DNA of 21,748 bases from Deltaproteobacteria bacterium (GCA_005879255.1 VBKY01000105.1:1-21748); one strand, 5' to 3'; positions 1 through 7,987 are shown, counted from the stretch's first letter. Numbers and translations are program-made. The notes: generated by a model from the sequence alone, not told the origin.

Positions 1-1191
1 GATCGCTACCCGGCGCCGCTGCCGCTCCAAGCGCCTGAAGAAGGCTTCGAGAAAACCATTCGCTGGCTACTTGAAGCGAAGAAACCGGTGATTTTGGCCG
101 ACTGGGTTGGCAGGAAGGAAGCGGGCTTCAAAGCATTGGGCGAATTGGCCGAGCTGCTCGCTGCGCCGGTGCTCGATCAATTCGGCAGATTCAATTTTCC
201 CGCACACAGTCCGCTCAATCTCACTGGACAGAATGACAAGGTGATTCCGCAAGCCGATTTGATCCTGGCGCTGGATGTTCCTGACCTTGAAGGCGCTACT
301 ACGCGAAGAGCGCAGGAAAGAGGGAATCGACGGGCGACGCCGTTGATGCCGGCCAATGCCAAAATCGTCAACGTCGGTCTCGACGATCTGCTCGTGCGCG
401 CCTGGGCGACGGATTTCAACAAACTGCGCGAAGCGGATCTGATGATCACCGCCGATACCTCCATCTTTTTGCCTGAGTTGCTGCGCCGTTTAAAAGCTGA
501 CAAAAAACTCGGCGAATTAAAGGGTGATATCGACAAGCGGCGCGCGGATTGGGGCAAGATCTACGAGGAGAAGAAGGCAGCATTGGAGAAAGAAACCAAA
601 ACCAAATGGGACGAGAAGCCAGTTTCTATGACGCGCATTTATGCTGAGCTCGCCGAAGCGCTCAAAGGCGAAGAGTGGGTGCTGACAAACGGCAGCTCGC
701 AGGGAAAAGAGAATCTATGTCTGCCAGCCAGCAAGTTCAATCAGATTCTCGGCAAGTACAAAGGCGGCGGTTTGGGATACGGCTTGCCCGCGTCATTGGG
801 CGCCGCACTGGCGCACAAAGGTTCCGACAAGTTCTGCGTCGACATTCAACCGGACGGTGATTTGCTCTTTACCGTGAGCGGTCTCTGGACAGCGGTGCAC
901 CACCAGATTCCGCTCTTGATCGTTGTCTGCAGCAACCGTTCTTATTTCAACGATGAAGAACATCAGGAGCGGGTCGCCATCCAACGCCATCGTCCGGTGG
1001 AAAACAAAACCATCGGCATCCGCATCGAAGACCCAAACGTCGACTTCGGCGCGATGGCGCGAACCTACGGCTGCTGGGGCGCCGGGCCGATCACCGAGCC
1101 CAAGGATTTGATCAAAACGCTGCGCGAGGCCGTGAAGGTGGTGAAGGAAGGAAAACCCGCGCTGGTCGACGTGGTGTGCCAGATGCGGTGA
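1..1191 (+). CDS. ThDP-dependent enzyme (acetolactate synthase/benzoylformate decarboxylase-like), 5' truncated
   Basis: The frame is open from base 1, so the N-terminal Pyr domain lies outside the window and 396 residues remain. What is left fits the central domain and the C-terminal PP domain of ThDP-dependent decarboxylases, ligases and lyases. The cofactor-binding signature is visible as PDGDLLF around residues 284-290, followed about 25 residues later by SNRSYFND near residue 311. This corresponds to the family GDG...NN motif, with Pro for the first Gly and Ser for the first Asn. The preceding GLGYGLPASLGAALA stretch is also typical. The family acts on 2-keto acids or 2-hydroxyacyl compounds with Mg2+ and ThDP in the cytoplasm. 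The catalytic Glu of the missing N-terminus cannot be seen, so the substrate cannot be assigned. A weak hairpin (AGTCGC/GCGACT, 1200-1220) follows the stop. The family call is sure; the exact enzyme is not. Confidence 0.9.
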   Translation, partial: DRYPAPLPLQAPEEGFEKTIRWLLEAKKPVILADWVGRKEAGFKALGELAELLAAPVLDQFGRFNFPAHSPLNLTGQNDKVIPQADLILALDVPDLEGATTRRAQERGNRRATPLMPANAKIVNVGLDDLLVRAWATDFNKLREADLMITADTSIFLPELLRRLKADKKLGELKGDIDKRRADWGKIYEEKKAALEKETKTKWDEKPVSMTRIYAELAEALKGEEWVLTNGSSQGKENLCLPASKFNQILGKYKGGGLGYGLPASLGAALAHKGSDKFCVDIQPDGDLLFTVSGLWTAVHHQIPLLIVVCSNRSYFNDEEHQERVAIQRHRPVENKTIGIRIEDPNVDFGAMARTYGCWGAGPITEPKDLIKTLREAVKVVKEGKPALVDVVCQMR

Positions 1192-1303
1192 AGCGTATTA
1201 GTCGCGAAATCTTGGCGACTGCGAGCGTCTCGGTCAAGTCAAGCCGGCTGGGTATTTTATATTCACTCAATCGCATTGACATATCGCCTCGTCACCGACG
1301 AAG

Positions 1304-1852
1304 ATGCTCGCTTTGCTGCGCCAACTTTGGACCCTGTTGAGGCGAAACCCAATCGCGCTAATTTCGGTTGGGATGGTGGTCGGCGTTCCGATTGGCTGGT
1401 ATCTTGGGGCGAAATCGGCAGTCGAGAAAATCCCCATCCCGCCGGCAAAAGCCGCGGCTTATGCAACCCTCTCCAACGAGGAGCTGAAAAACAAATCTGC
1501 ACAGTTGGTGTCGGCGATTCGCGGACTCACGCGGTCTTTTTATGAAGAGGATAATCGGATAAGAATAACCGCCGATCAGAATTCCGGTAGCACCAACTCG
1601 CAATCTGAGCGGGAGAGAATACGCAAAGCTTGGATCGATGACAGCGCCAAACTCCACGACGTGTTTATGGATCGCTACAAAGATAACTTTTGGGCCGATG
1701 CGGTGCTGCTGCGGGAGGCCATTGTGGCGAGGGTGGGCGGAGCGCCGGGCGCGCAGAACCCGATGCTGTTTCAACACCCGACAAATATTCTCGGCGTTGA
1801 GCAGGTCGCGAATAGTCTCGAGTTGCTCGGGAAGTCGCTGCCCAAAACGTAG
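1304..1852 (+). CDS. Hypothetical single-pass membrane protein
   Basis: This 182-residue protein has a basic N-terminus (LLRQLWTLLRRN), then one hydrophobic segment at about residues 17-36 (IALISVGMVVGVPIGWYLGA). The segment would anchor it in the inner membrane. The rest is a charged, mainly helical soluble domain rich in Arg, Glu and Asp (NRIRITADQN, SERERIRKAW, DRYKDNFWADAVLLREAI). I do not recognise the family and see no catalytic motif. The start is the ATG at 1304, which is preceded only by a weak purine stretch (GACGAAG). It stands alone between the ThDP gene and the convergent minus-strand cluster, so context gives no function. It is probably a real gene because of the clean membrane-anchor layout and protein-like composition. 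Confidence 0.6.
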   Translation: MLALLRQLWTLLRRNPIALISVGMVVGVPIGWYLGAKSAVEKIPIPPAKAAAYATLSNEELKNKSAQLVSAIRGLTRSFYEEDNRIRITADQNSGSTNSQSERERIRKAWIDDSAKLHDVFMDRYKDNFWADAVLLREAIVARVGGAPGAQNPMLFQHPTNILGVEQVANSLELLGKSLPKT

Positions 1853-1855
1853 TTT

Positions 1856-1981
1856 TTAGAACGTGGGTAATTCCGATTTCAGGCGCGCGACAACCGCACT
1901 CTTCTTGATCTCCTCTAAAATACTCGGGTTGGCAACCAGGCTGACAATGGCTACGTTTATTTCGAGCCCGCGTGAAAACAA
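1856..1981 (-). CDS. Possible small ORF (41 aa) or gene-tail remnant
   Basis: A short minus-strand frame between an in-frame TAA and the TAA at 1858-1856 has protein-like composition. It contains NPSILEEIKKSAVVARLKSE and ends ELPTF. A TTG at 1981-1979 lies six bases after AAGGA, which would serve as a ribosome site. It sits downstream of the dehalogenase-like gene on the same strand, about 80 bases away. It could be a genuine small protein or the surviving C-terminus of a larger decayed gene. I do not recognise the sequence, and a chance frame is not excluded. Confidence 0.3.
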   Translation of the reverse strand: MFSRGLEINVAIVSLVANPSILEEIKKSAVVARLKSELPTF

Positions 1982-2060
1982 GATCTTTCCTTATTTGTTC
2001 AATATGTTAGGATGAGTTCTTAAGGAAATACTTTAGCTAAGTGTAATTTGAAGTTTGCGC

Positions 2061-2783
2061 TTAAACGCCGAGTTGATCAGCTAGATCCAACATGTCGGCC
2101 GCCACAAAATCGTATCGCCCGGCTGGTGGTATTTCTGAAGCTTTACCTGGTCCATGCTCCTTCGGCCGGTGAATAAAAGCAGTCCGCAGCCCGTGCTTTT
2201 GCGCGGATTGGAGGTCGTGCTCATGGGCGGCAACCATCATGACTTGCTCGGGCTTTAAATCAAAAAGATGCGGAACGAGAAGATAAACTTCCGGGTCGGG
2301 CTTGTAGTGACGGACGTTTTCCGCGGAAAGAATGCAGTCCCACGGTAGACCGGCGTGCTTCGCCATGTTCGTGAGCAAGGAGATATTGCCGTTTGATAGC
2401 GTCGTGATAACGAATCGCGATTTCAAACGGCTAAGTCCTGGTACGGAATCCGGCCAGGGCCTGAGTCGCTGCCAAACGCGATTGAAGTGCTGCTTGTCGT
2501 CTTCGCTAAGATTGTTAATCGCGAACTTACTAAGCGTTTCTTCAAGCATTTGTCGATGAAGATGATCGAGCTTGGTCCAGGGCAAATTTCCTGTTCCGAC
2601 GCGATCCATATACGGACGATAGATTGACCGCCAGGCATCGGCGAAGACCGCCCAGTCGATATTCAAGCCTTTTGCCTTGCCTAACTCTGCGCCTTCGGCG
2701 ATCACGCTCGAGCGCCAGTTGACGACGGTGCCAAAGACGTCAAAGGCGAGAACTTTCACGGAACTAATAATCGATTGCATCAT
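2061..2783 (-). CDS. Haloacid dehalogenase type II-like hydrolase (HAD superfamily)
   Basis: This 240-residue protein has the length of L-2-haloacid dehalogenases. HAD motif I is AFDVFGTVVNWRSS, with the nucleophile Asp at residue 15 in the D-x-F-G-T form specific to the type II dehalogenase branch. Motif II is TLSNGN, motif III is the Lys of HYKPDPEVY, and motif IV lies in VAAHEHDLQSA. The known family reaction is hydrolytic removal of halide from 2-haloalkanoates through an aspartyl ester. Here the motif IV region reads AAHEHD rather than the Ser-x-Asn of characterised dehalogenases, so another phosphatase-like or dehalogenase-like substrate is possible. The start has ATGATG with AAGGTG upstream, so either Met could be used. 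It is the last large gene of the minus-strand cluster, 75 bases after the M24-like gene, and is likely co-transcribed. Confidence 0.88.
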   Translation of the reverse strand: MMQSIISSVKVLAFDVFGTVVNWRSSVIAEGAELGKAKGLNIDWAVFADAWRSIYRPYMDRVGTGNLPWTKLDHLHRQMLEETLSKFAINNLSEDDKQHFNRVWQRLRPWPDSVPGLSRLKSRFVITTLSNGNISLLTNMAKHAGLPWDCILSAENVRHYKPDPEVYLLVPHLFDLKPEQVMMVAAHEHDLQSAQKHGLRTAFIHRPKEHGPGKASEIPPAGRYDFVAADMLDLADQLGV

Positions 2784-2858
2784 CTTACACCTTCGTTTCT
2801 AGTCGTCGTCTGATCCATGTTGAGCGCCGCAGGCAATAACTATTCAAACGTTTTGAGC

Positions 2859-4010
2859 TCACCCGCACACCGGGAACTTGAACGGATAGTTGTGCAGCGG
2901 CTCGCCGCCGTTTGGTTTTACGACGACCGCGGCGCCGAGCTGTAGTCCGGCTTTGAAGTCTTTGGTGACCGGATTGGGCTGAATCACGTGCACCATATTC
3001 TCCTGCAGAGTCCAGGGTTCGAGAGGGTGAGCGGCCGACTTGCTGCCGAGCTCTGGGGACTTGCCGGCTTCGCCGTGGAAAACGCTGTCGTAGGAAGTGA
3101 AACCACTCTCTTCGATGATCGAAGATGCCGCGATGATCTGCTCGCTCGTGGTGCCCGGTCTGCAGATCTTTCGGATATTTTCATAGCACTCCAACGCAGC
3201 ATCGAAGAGCTTTCTGTGGATGGGCGATGGTTCTTTGGCAATGGCGAACGGCCGATGGATCTGGGTCGAGTAGCCCCAGTAGCTGACAGTGAGCTCGGTT
3301 ATGACGACGCTACCTTTTTCGAGAACTCTAGAAGTCTGCTTCTGCCACGGAACGAAACGGTCTGGGCTGGTCATGTTTGTCGACGCGATGAAGTGAATGC
3401 CCGGGTCGCCGCCGTTTTTGATGTAGGCGCTGTAAACGATCGACAAGACGTCTTGTTCCGTCAAGCCGGGACGCAAATTGTTTTCCAGCGCTTCACAGGC
3501 AAGATCGGTCAGGAAACCGCTCTTGCGGAGATACACCAATTCTTCTTCGCTACGCACTCGACGAATGCGGCCGAACTGCGGACCAAAATCAATGAATTCA
3601 GCTTCGGGGAACTGGCGCTGCAGCTCGCTGACATAGCCATAGGCCATGGCGCGCATGCTGACGAGGCCGATTCGACTTTTGGCCAAATTCCTACGGCGAA
3701 TTTCTTCCGCCAACGTGGGCATTGGTGTCGGTCCGTACCAACGAACGTCCTCGACGACCGATTGTGCCTTGGCGCAAGGCTGATGGTTGAAGAAATGGAT
3801 GAAGACCGTTGCTTCTCCTTCGCGTGGAAAGAGCAGCCAGCAGGGGGATTGTGCTAAGTAGTTCGACAAATAATGAACTTCGGAGGAGCCGCGCGCACCG
3901 GAAATGAGTATCGCGTCAAAATTGTCCTTCTCCATCGCATCGCGGATCGCGCTGTAGCGCCTCGCGTATTCTGCGTCAGAAAAGCGGGGAAAGAGTTCTT
4001 TGTCGTTCAT
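2859..4010 (-). CDS. M24 family (Xaa-Pro aminopeptidase/creatinase fold) protein, metal site degenerate
   Basis: The 383 residues fit the two-domain M24 layout: an N-terminal creatinase-like domain (about 1-150) and a C-terminal pita-bread domain (about 155-383). The frame is open further upstream, but the ATG at 4010 follows GGGAAC and gives the family's normal N-terminus (SDAEYARRYSAIRDAM). It also avoids overlap with the upstream oxidoreductase, leaving a 52-base gap. By alignment to PepP-type enzymes, the first metal Asp is Glu239, the second Asp is Gln250 (GYSTQIHRPF), the first Glu is Gln344 (MVHVIQPNP) and the last Glu is Gly359 (GLQLGAAVVV). His312 may remain. Most of the dinuclear metal ligands are therefore gone. 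The protein may be a metal-independent hydrolase, as creatinase is, or a binding protein. It is probably co-transcribed with the molybdenum enzyme. Confidence 0.85.
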   Translation of the reverse strand: MNDKELFPRFSDAEYARRYSAIRDAMEKDNFDAILISGARGSSEVHYLSNYLAQSPCWLLFPREGEATVFIHFFNHQPCAKAQSVVEDVRWYGPTPMPTLAEEIRRRNLAKSRIGLVSMRAMAYGYVSELQRQFPEAEFIDFGPQFGRIRRVRSEEELVYLRKSGFLTDLACEALENNLRPGLTEQDVLSIVYSAYIKNGGDPGIHFIASTNMTSPDRFVPWQKQTSRVLEKGSVVITELTVSYWGYSTQIHRPFAIAKEPSPIHRKLFDAALECYENIRKICRPGTTSEQIIAASSIIEESGFTSYDSVFHGEAGKSPELGSKSAAHPLEPWTLQENMVHVIQPNPVTKDFKAGLQLGAAVVVKPNGGEPLHNYPFKFPVCG

Positions 4011-4062
4011 GATGTTCCCATTCGCCGTACTAGATGGTCGCCGAGATTGTTCGAAGTATTGA

Positions 4063-6282
4063 CTACCTTCTCTCAAGCCACACTTCGGTGTTGTAATCGG
4101 GCTCGTCTGAGATCGCGTCGGTTCTGCGCGAAACAAGCACGTTCGCTTCCGGCCAATAAGCTTGCAGGGTGCCGGATTTGACCGGAGCAATTCGGATGAT
4201 CCCGTTCATGGCACCAATGTCCGAGCGGAGCGTCGCCATCGCGCCGTCCTCAAACCCCAATCGCTCGGCGTCTTCGGCCGAAATGAAAATGATATCGCGC
4301 CTTTCAGTTCCCAGGGGGCGATCAGTCGTGCCGAAGGTCATGCTGTTGAATTGTTTGCCGCGCCTTGTGGCTAGATAAAATTTACCGTCTGCTACTCTAT
4401 GATCCGGTGGATCGAGCACGCTGAAAAGCGCGCGGTTGCCCGGCATCGCCGTGAAGCCACCTTTGTAGAGATAGGGGCCGCCCCATTGGAGCTGGTCGCC
4501 TTCTTTGTGCAACTTCTCGATGCCTTGGTAAATCGGTATGACTCGGGCCATCTCTTCACGGATGGCTTGTGTGTCGTTAAATGGGAAGAGCTTATCATTG
4601 TTGGGCATCGATTTACGCCCGATTAGAACCGGAATTTCCCACTCGGGCTTGGTCTCGCCGATGCGATGACCGGGAATCTCCGGGGTGAGGCGAATTCTTC
4701 GCTCGGTGCTCGTCGAAGTGCCGCCGCAGCGTTGCTCGTAACGGGTTTGCCCCGGAAGGATCACCACGGCGTCGTCGGGGTCGAGCAGCATCGAGGTGTT
4801 GAGTACGATATCCTGGTGCACACGCAGGGGCACCTTGGCCAATGCGTCGGCGATGAATCTCGGGTCGGCCATGGCCTCAAGTAGGTTTCCGCCGATGGAA
4901 TAAAGAAACTTGATCTCTCCACGATGCGCGGCTTCGATCATCTGCACGACTTTCAAGCCCGGATTGGACGGCACCGGGTGATGCCAGAGATTAGAGAAAC
5001 GGCGGGAGGTGTCGTCGTTGACCGAAAATCCGCCGGGAAACTTATCGGGCTCCGATCCGCACTCGCCCCCTCCCTGCACTCCGCTCTGGCCGCGGATCGG
5101 CATGATGCCACACTTCTCACGGCCCAACATGCCGCGAGAGAGAGCGAGATTGACAATCGCCTTGACGTTATCGACGCCGAATTCATGCTGCGTGAAGTCG
5201 ATGCTGTAGACGATCACTGCGGTGCGCGCGCGTGCGTATACAACAGCGAACTGTTGCATTTCGCCGCGCGGGAGCCCGGAGCGCTGCTCCAACATTTCCC
5301 AGGATTGTTGCTCCAGCGCGGCTTTAAGCTCGGCGAATCCTGCCGTATGTTTGTCGACAAACTCCTGATCGATGCGGTCCAATGCGATCAGCGTTTTCAG
5401 TACGCCGTTGATAAAAGCGATGTCGCCGCCGACCCGCAGTTGAAAAAATTCATCCATGAGTTTGGTGCCGAACAGCGCGCCCGTTGTGACCGACGGCACC
5501 CAGTAGCGCTCCAGGCCGCATTCGCCCATCGGATTGACAACCAGAATGCGTGTGCCGGCCTTCTTGGCGTAGTGCATGTATTTGGTCGTCACCGGCTGGT
5601 TGTTGGCGAAGTCGGAGCCGAAAATGACCAGCAGATCGGTGCCGATCAAATCCGATAACGAGCAGGTCGCCGCGCCGATGCCGAGCGTCAGTTTCAAGCC
5701 GGAAACGCTGGCCGTATCGCAAAGACGCGAGCAGAGATCGACGTTGTTGGTGCCGAGCACCCTCGCTAGCTTCTGAAATACGTAATAAACTTCGTTGGTG
5801 AGTCCGCCCGAAGTGGCAAAGAAGCCCATTTCGTGCGGCGCCACATTGTGGATCGACTTACATACTACGTCGAGGGCCTCTTGCCACGAAACGCGCGAAA
5901 ACCCGCGTTCACTTTTGCGCCGAATCATTGGGTACGGCAAACGTCCAAGCGAGCGCAGTCGCTCCGGCTGCAGGTTTCGCAGGCGATTCACATCGCTCAT
6001 GACCGACATGTCAAGCGCGCTCATCGTATTTAACTTGAGTAATTTCAGTCGCTTCATGCACAGATGCACACCATCGAGCACGTTGTCTTTTAGGCCGTAA
6101 GGACCGAGGGAGCAGCCATCGCAGACTCCGTGATTAAGAACTTCCCACGCGTAAGGCAGCTCCTTTCGGTTTTCCCACAAGACGCCGAGCATCTCCCGAA
6201 AATAATGCGGTTTGGTTTGCCCAATCAAACCGAAAGGGACAAGGCGTGAAAGCCGGCTGTCGTTGGATTTTAGATTGGCCAT
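4063..6282 (-). CDS. Molybdopterin-dependent oxidoreductase, YdeP/FdhF-like alpha subunit
   Basis: This 739-residue protein resembles the E. coli YdeP group of formate-dehydrogenase-like molybdopterin enzymes. The N-terminus has three cysteines (C54, C57 in HGVCDGCSLG, and C75 in VHLCMKR) that could hold an iron-sulfur cluster. NNVDLCSRLCDTASVSG aligns with the FdhF segment around the Sec/Mo ligand, making Cys188 the likely metal ligand and Asp the replacement for the neighbouring His. Later segments such as VVNPMGECGLERYW, MPIRGQSGVQGGGECG and YSIGGNLLEAMADPRF are typical of cofactor-binding domains, and the C-terminal domain matches a molydopterin-dinucleotide-binding fold. The ATG at 6282 overlaps the upstream stop (TGATG), suggesting translational coupling. 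A TTG at 6297 preceded by GGAG is an alternative start. The substrate is unknown. It is cytoplasmic, since no Tat signal is present. Confidence 0.9.
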   Translation of the reverse strand: MANLKSNDSRLSRLVPFGLIGQTKPHYFREMLGVLWENRKELPYAWEVLNHGVCDGCSLGPYGLKDNVLDGVHLCMKRLKLLKLNTMSALDMSVMSDVNRLRNLQPERLRSLGRLPYPMIRRKSERGFSRVSWQEALDVVCKSIHNVAPHEMGFFATSGGLTNEVYYVFQKLARVLGTNNVDLCSRLCDTASVSGLKLTLGIGAATCSLSDLIGTDLLVIFGSDFANNQPVTTKYMHYAKKAGTRILVVNPMGECGLERYWVPSVTTGALFGTKLMDEFFQLRVGGDIAFINGVLKTLIALDRIDQEFVDKHTAGFAELKAALEQQSWEMLEQRSGLPRGEMQQFAVVYARARTAVIVYSIDFTQHEFGVDNVKAIVNLALSRGMLGREKCGIMPIRGQSGVQGGGECGSEPDKFPGGFSVNDDTSRRFSNLWHHPVPSNPGLKVVQMIEAAHRGEIKFLYSIGGNLLEAMADPRFIADALAKVPLRVHQDIVLNTSMLLDPDDAVVILPGQTRYEQRCGGTSTSTERRIRLTPEIPGHRIGETKPEWEIPVLIGRKSMPNNDKLFPFNDTQAIREEMARVIPIYQGIEKLHKEGDQLQWGGPYLYKGGFTAMPGNRALFSVLDPPDHRVADGKFYLATRRGKQFNSMTFGTTDRPLGTERRDIIFISAEDAERLGFEDGAMATLRSDIGAMNGIIRIAPVKSGTLQAYWPEANVLVSRRTDAISDEPDYNTEVWLERR

Positions 6283-6749
6283 CAGTTTTGAGCGCAATTC
6301 TTAGCGCTCCGCAGTTCATTGAGAATACTTTCGAAAACTTCAGGTTGGCTCTTTGAAACCGCTGTCTTGTACAGAGCATAGCGCTCGTGGTCTTGCCAGC
6401 GGGTCCATTCCGCAAGGGTTACTGCGGGGTACATCCCGACGCTTTTTTGCAACACCGGGTGCGGTACTTCCAACGGGTCCCAGAGTGAGCTGTTCATGAC
6501 GTCGGTCGTTGTCACCGGCGTGCCACGATATTTGTTGGAAAGGAAATCGAGGTAAGAACAAAACGCCTGTCTCTCGTCGTCGCTATCGATCGGTAGATGA
6601 CAGAGCACGGTCCGTTCTTCGACGCTGAACGCGAGCCAATCCTTGAGTGATATTTTAATTCCGGTTAGGTCGAGCTTCATACGCACATGGAGCGGTAGCC
6701 GGCTCAAACCCGGATAGAATTCTGCTTCGTATCCAAAGCGATAAAACAT
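6282..6749 (-). CDS. Nitrate reductase-associated protein family (Nitr_red_assoc-like)
   Basis: From the ATG at 6749 the product is 155 residues, the usual size of this family. The opening FYRFGYEAEFYPGLSRLPLH, then VRMKLDLTGIKISLKDWLAF, EERTVLCHLP and, near the end, TLAEWTRWQDHERYALYKT follow the family pattern I remember. That pattern has an F-x-F-E-x-D-F start, a VRMKLD segment and an L-x-x-W-x-x-L-x-x-x-x-R-F-A-L segment. The in-frame TTG at 6809 would add 20 basic residues foreign to the family, so I prefer 6749 although its ribosome site is weak. The family is known from neighbourhoods of nitrate reductase and other molybdenum enzymes; its biochemical role is not established. Here its stop codon overlaps the start of the YdeP-like oxidoreductase. 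I infer that it acts as an accessory or maturation factor for that enzyme. Confidence 0.75.
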   Translation of the reverse strand: MFYRFGYEAEFYPGLSRLPLHVRMKLDLTGIKISLKDWLAFSVEERTVLCHLPIDSDDERQAFCSYLDFLSNKYRGTPVTTTDVMNSSLWDPLEVPHPVLQKSVGMYPAVTLAEWTRWQDHERYALYKTAVSKSQPEVFESILNELRSAKNCAQN

Positions 6750-6883
6750 AATGACAATCGGTTGCCTTTTTATCCGTCGAGACGTACTTTTCCCTATGGT
6801 ACTTGCCAAGTCAACTACGGATAAGTTGCCGCATGGTCAGGAAGCTTAACGCTACCGACTGAACTAAGCTACGGGAGGCGATC

Positions 6884-7291
6884 ATGCCAGCAGGGTATTC
6901 AAAGGCATTTATGCCGCTAGACAAGGTCAAAGAGAAGGAGTTTATGTCTCGCCCAATGGGATGCAAGGGCGTCGGCTTTAGCTTCGTGCGCTGCAAACCG
7001 GGGGAGGGCGCGACCTACGTGCATCGTCACAAAGTGCAGGAAGAAGTATTTATCGCATTCAAAGGAGACGGGACGATTATCCTCGATGGAAAAAGGATCA
7101 AGATGCCCGAGGGAACGATAGTGCGGGTCGGCCCGAGAGTCTGGCGGGCGCTTGGCAACGATTCTAAAAAAGATGTTGTGTATATGGTGCTAGGAGCGGT
7201 TCCACCAAAAGGTTTTCCGTTGGGGGGACGAACGCTGCTGGGTGATGGCATTCCCAACCGCAACAAAGTGCCACGTTGGAAAAAGGCGTGA
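6884..7291 (+). CDS. Cupin-domain protein
   Basis: The 135 residues form a single cupin barrel. Cupin motif 1 is GATYVHRHKVQEEVFIAFKG, with His47, His49 and Glu53 as metal ligands. Motif 2 is MPEGTIVRVGPRVWRALGN, where the usual His before the final Asn is Arg88. One of the four classic metal ligands is thus missing, and activity as a metal-dependent enzyme is uncertain. Small cupins of this type serve as isomerases, dioxygenases or ligand sensors; nothing here selects one. The start is well supported by GGGAGG seven bases before the ATG. A short inverted repeat (AGCTTA/TAAGCT, 6843-6870) lies just upstream of the ribosome site. The gene is divergent from the nitrate-reductase-associated gene, so the roughly 130 bases between them should hold promoters for both. 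Confidence 0.85.
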   Translation: MPAGYSKAFMPLDKVKEKEFMSRPMGCKGVGFSFVRCKPGEGATYVHRHKVQEEVFIAFKGDGTIILDGKRIKMPEGTIVRVGPRVWRALGNDSKKDVVYMVLGAVPPKGFPLGGRTLLGDGIPNRNKVPRWKKA

Positions 7292-7428
7292 GCAGAGGCG
7301 GGATCGAATTAGCGCCAGCCAAAACCTATGGCGTTTCGGCGAACGTCCGGTTTTAAGATTTCCTGTAATGTTGGCATCAGCGCTCCTGATAGATACCATC
7401 GGTAAAGCTGTACACGACTTTAATATGC

Positions 7429-7446
7429 AGCCGTGATTGCACGGCT
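7429..7446. other. Small perfect hairpin before the membrane-protein gene
   Basis: AGCCGTG, loop ATTG and CACGGCT form a perfect 7-bp stem that ends 13 bases before the ATG at 7460. There is no T-tract, so it is not a classic terminator. It could act in the leader of the downstream gene or be incidental. The rest of the 168-base gap after the cupin gene shows nothing I recognise. Confidence 0.35.
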
Positions 7447-7459
7447 ATTACACGATTAA

Positions 7460-7987
7460 ATGCAGTACGATCCTCGGCATTCGACCACGCCACCTTCGCC
7501 AATCGAGCCGACGGGATTCTTCACCGGAATCCAGTTTAGGCCCATCATTGGCGGTGTGATCGTGGATACGATCGCATCCATTGCGCTGACGACCCTGTAT
7601 TATTCATTTTTCATTGCTAAAGAGTTGGCAGCACAAGGTGACGCCGCTGAAGACGCCTTATCTCAATATTGGAGTTCCAGCGAAGGTTTGATGGCGAGTC
7701 TGTTGCTCGGTTCGCTGGGCACCGTGATCGGCGGTTTCTACGCGGGCTACAAGGCCGGCACATTGGAGATGAAGCACGGTGCCCTGGTTGGCATCGGGTC
7801 CATCATTCTTGGGTTGTTCATGCAATCCGCCGACATGCTAGGCGAGGCGCCCGAGTGGTTCATGGCTCTCTCATTTGCCGCGGCGGTACCTGCCGGCGCT
7901 CTCGGCGGCTTTTTCGCGGAAATGTTTAAGGGCGCTATCGGTGGAGGTCGTTCGCCTGCCAGCGGAAGTCGGCCAGCGCCTCGGTAA
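7460..7987 (+). CDS. Hypothetical polytopic membrane protein (about four helices)
   Basis: The 175-residue product has a polar, proline-rich N-terminus followed by about four hydrophobic segments: near residues 28-50 (IIGGVIVDTIASIALTTLYY), 78-98 (MASLLLGSLGTVIGGFYAGY), 105-122 (HGALVGIGSIILGLFMQSA) and 133-155 (FMALSFAAAVPAGALGGFFA). The helices are rich in small residues (GG, GxxxG), as in tightly packed membrane proteins. The tail is soluble and ends SGSRPAPR. I do not recognise the family and would not guess a transport role. The start ATG lacks an obvious Shine-Dalgarno site. It lies 26 bases upstream of another unknown membrane protein on the same strand, so the two may be expressed and act together. 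Confidence 0.65.
   Translation: MQYDPRHSTTPPSPIEPTGFFTGIQFRPIIGGVIVDTIASIALTTLYYSFFIAKELAAQGDAAEDALSQYWSSSEGLMASLLLGSLGTVIGGFYAGYKAGTLEMKHGALVGIGSIILGLFMQSADMLGEAPEWFMALSFAAAVPAGALGGFFAEMFKGAIGGGRSPASGSRPAPR

Noticed and set aside
2988..3857. Long plus-strand open frame antisense to the M24-like gene.
   Set aside because: It is a mirror of a well-supported gene, with no ribosome site and no recognisable domain.
4011..4190. N-terminal extension of the M24-like gene by 60 residues.
   Set aside because: It would overlap the upstream oxidoreductase by over 100 bases. The ATG at 4010 has a ribosome site and gives the family N-terminus.
4924..5658. Long plus-strand open frame antisense to the molybdopterin oxidoreductase.
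   Set aside because: The coding strand holds clear cofactor-binding motifs; the antisense translation is low in family-like features.
6790..6873. tRNA-like stretch on the minus strand (GTAGCTTAGTTCAGTCGGTAG resembles a D-arm in the leader of the cupin gene).
   Set aside because: No acceptor stem, anticodon stem or T-arm can be folded around it. It is at most a decayed fragment and is likely chance.
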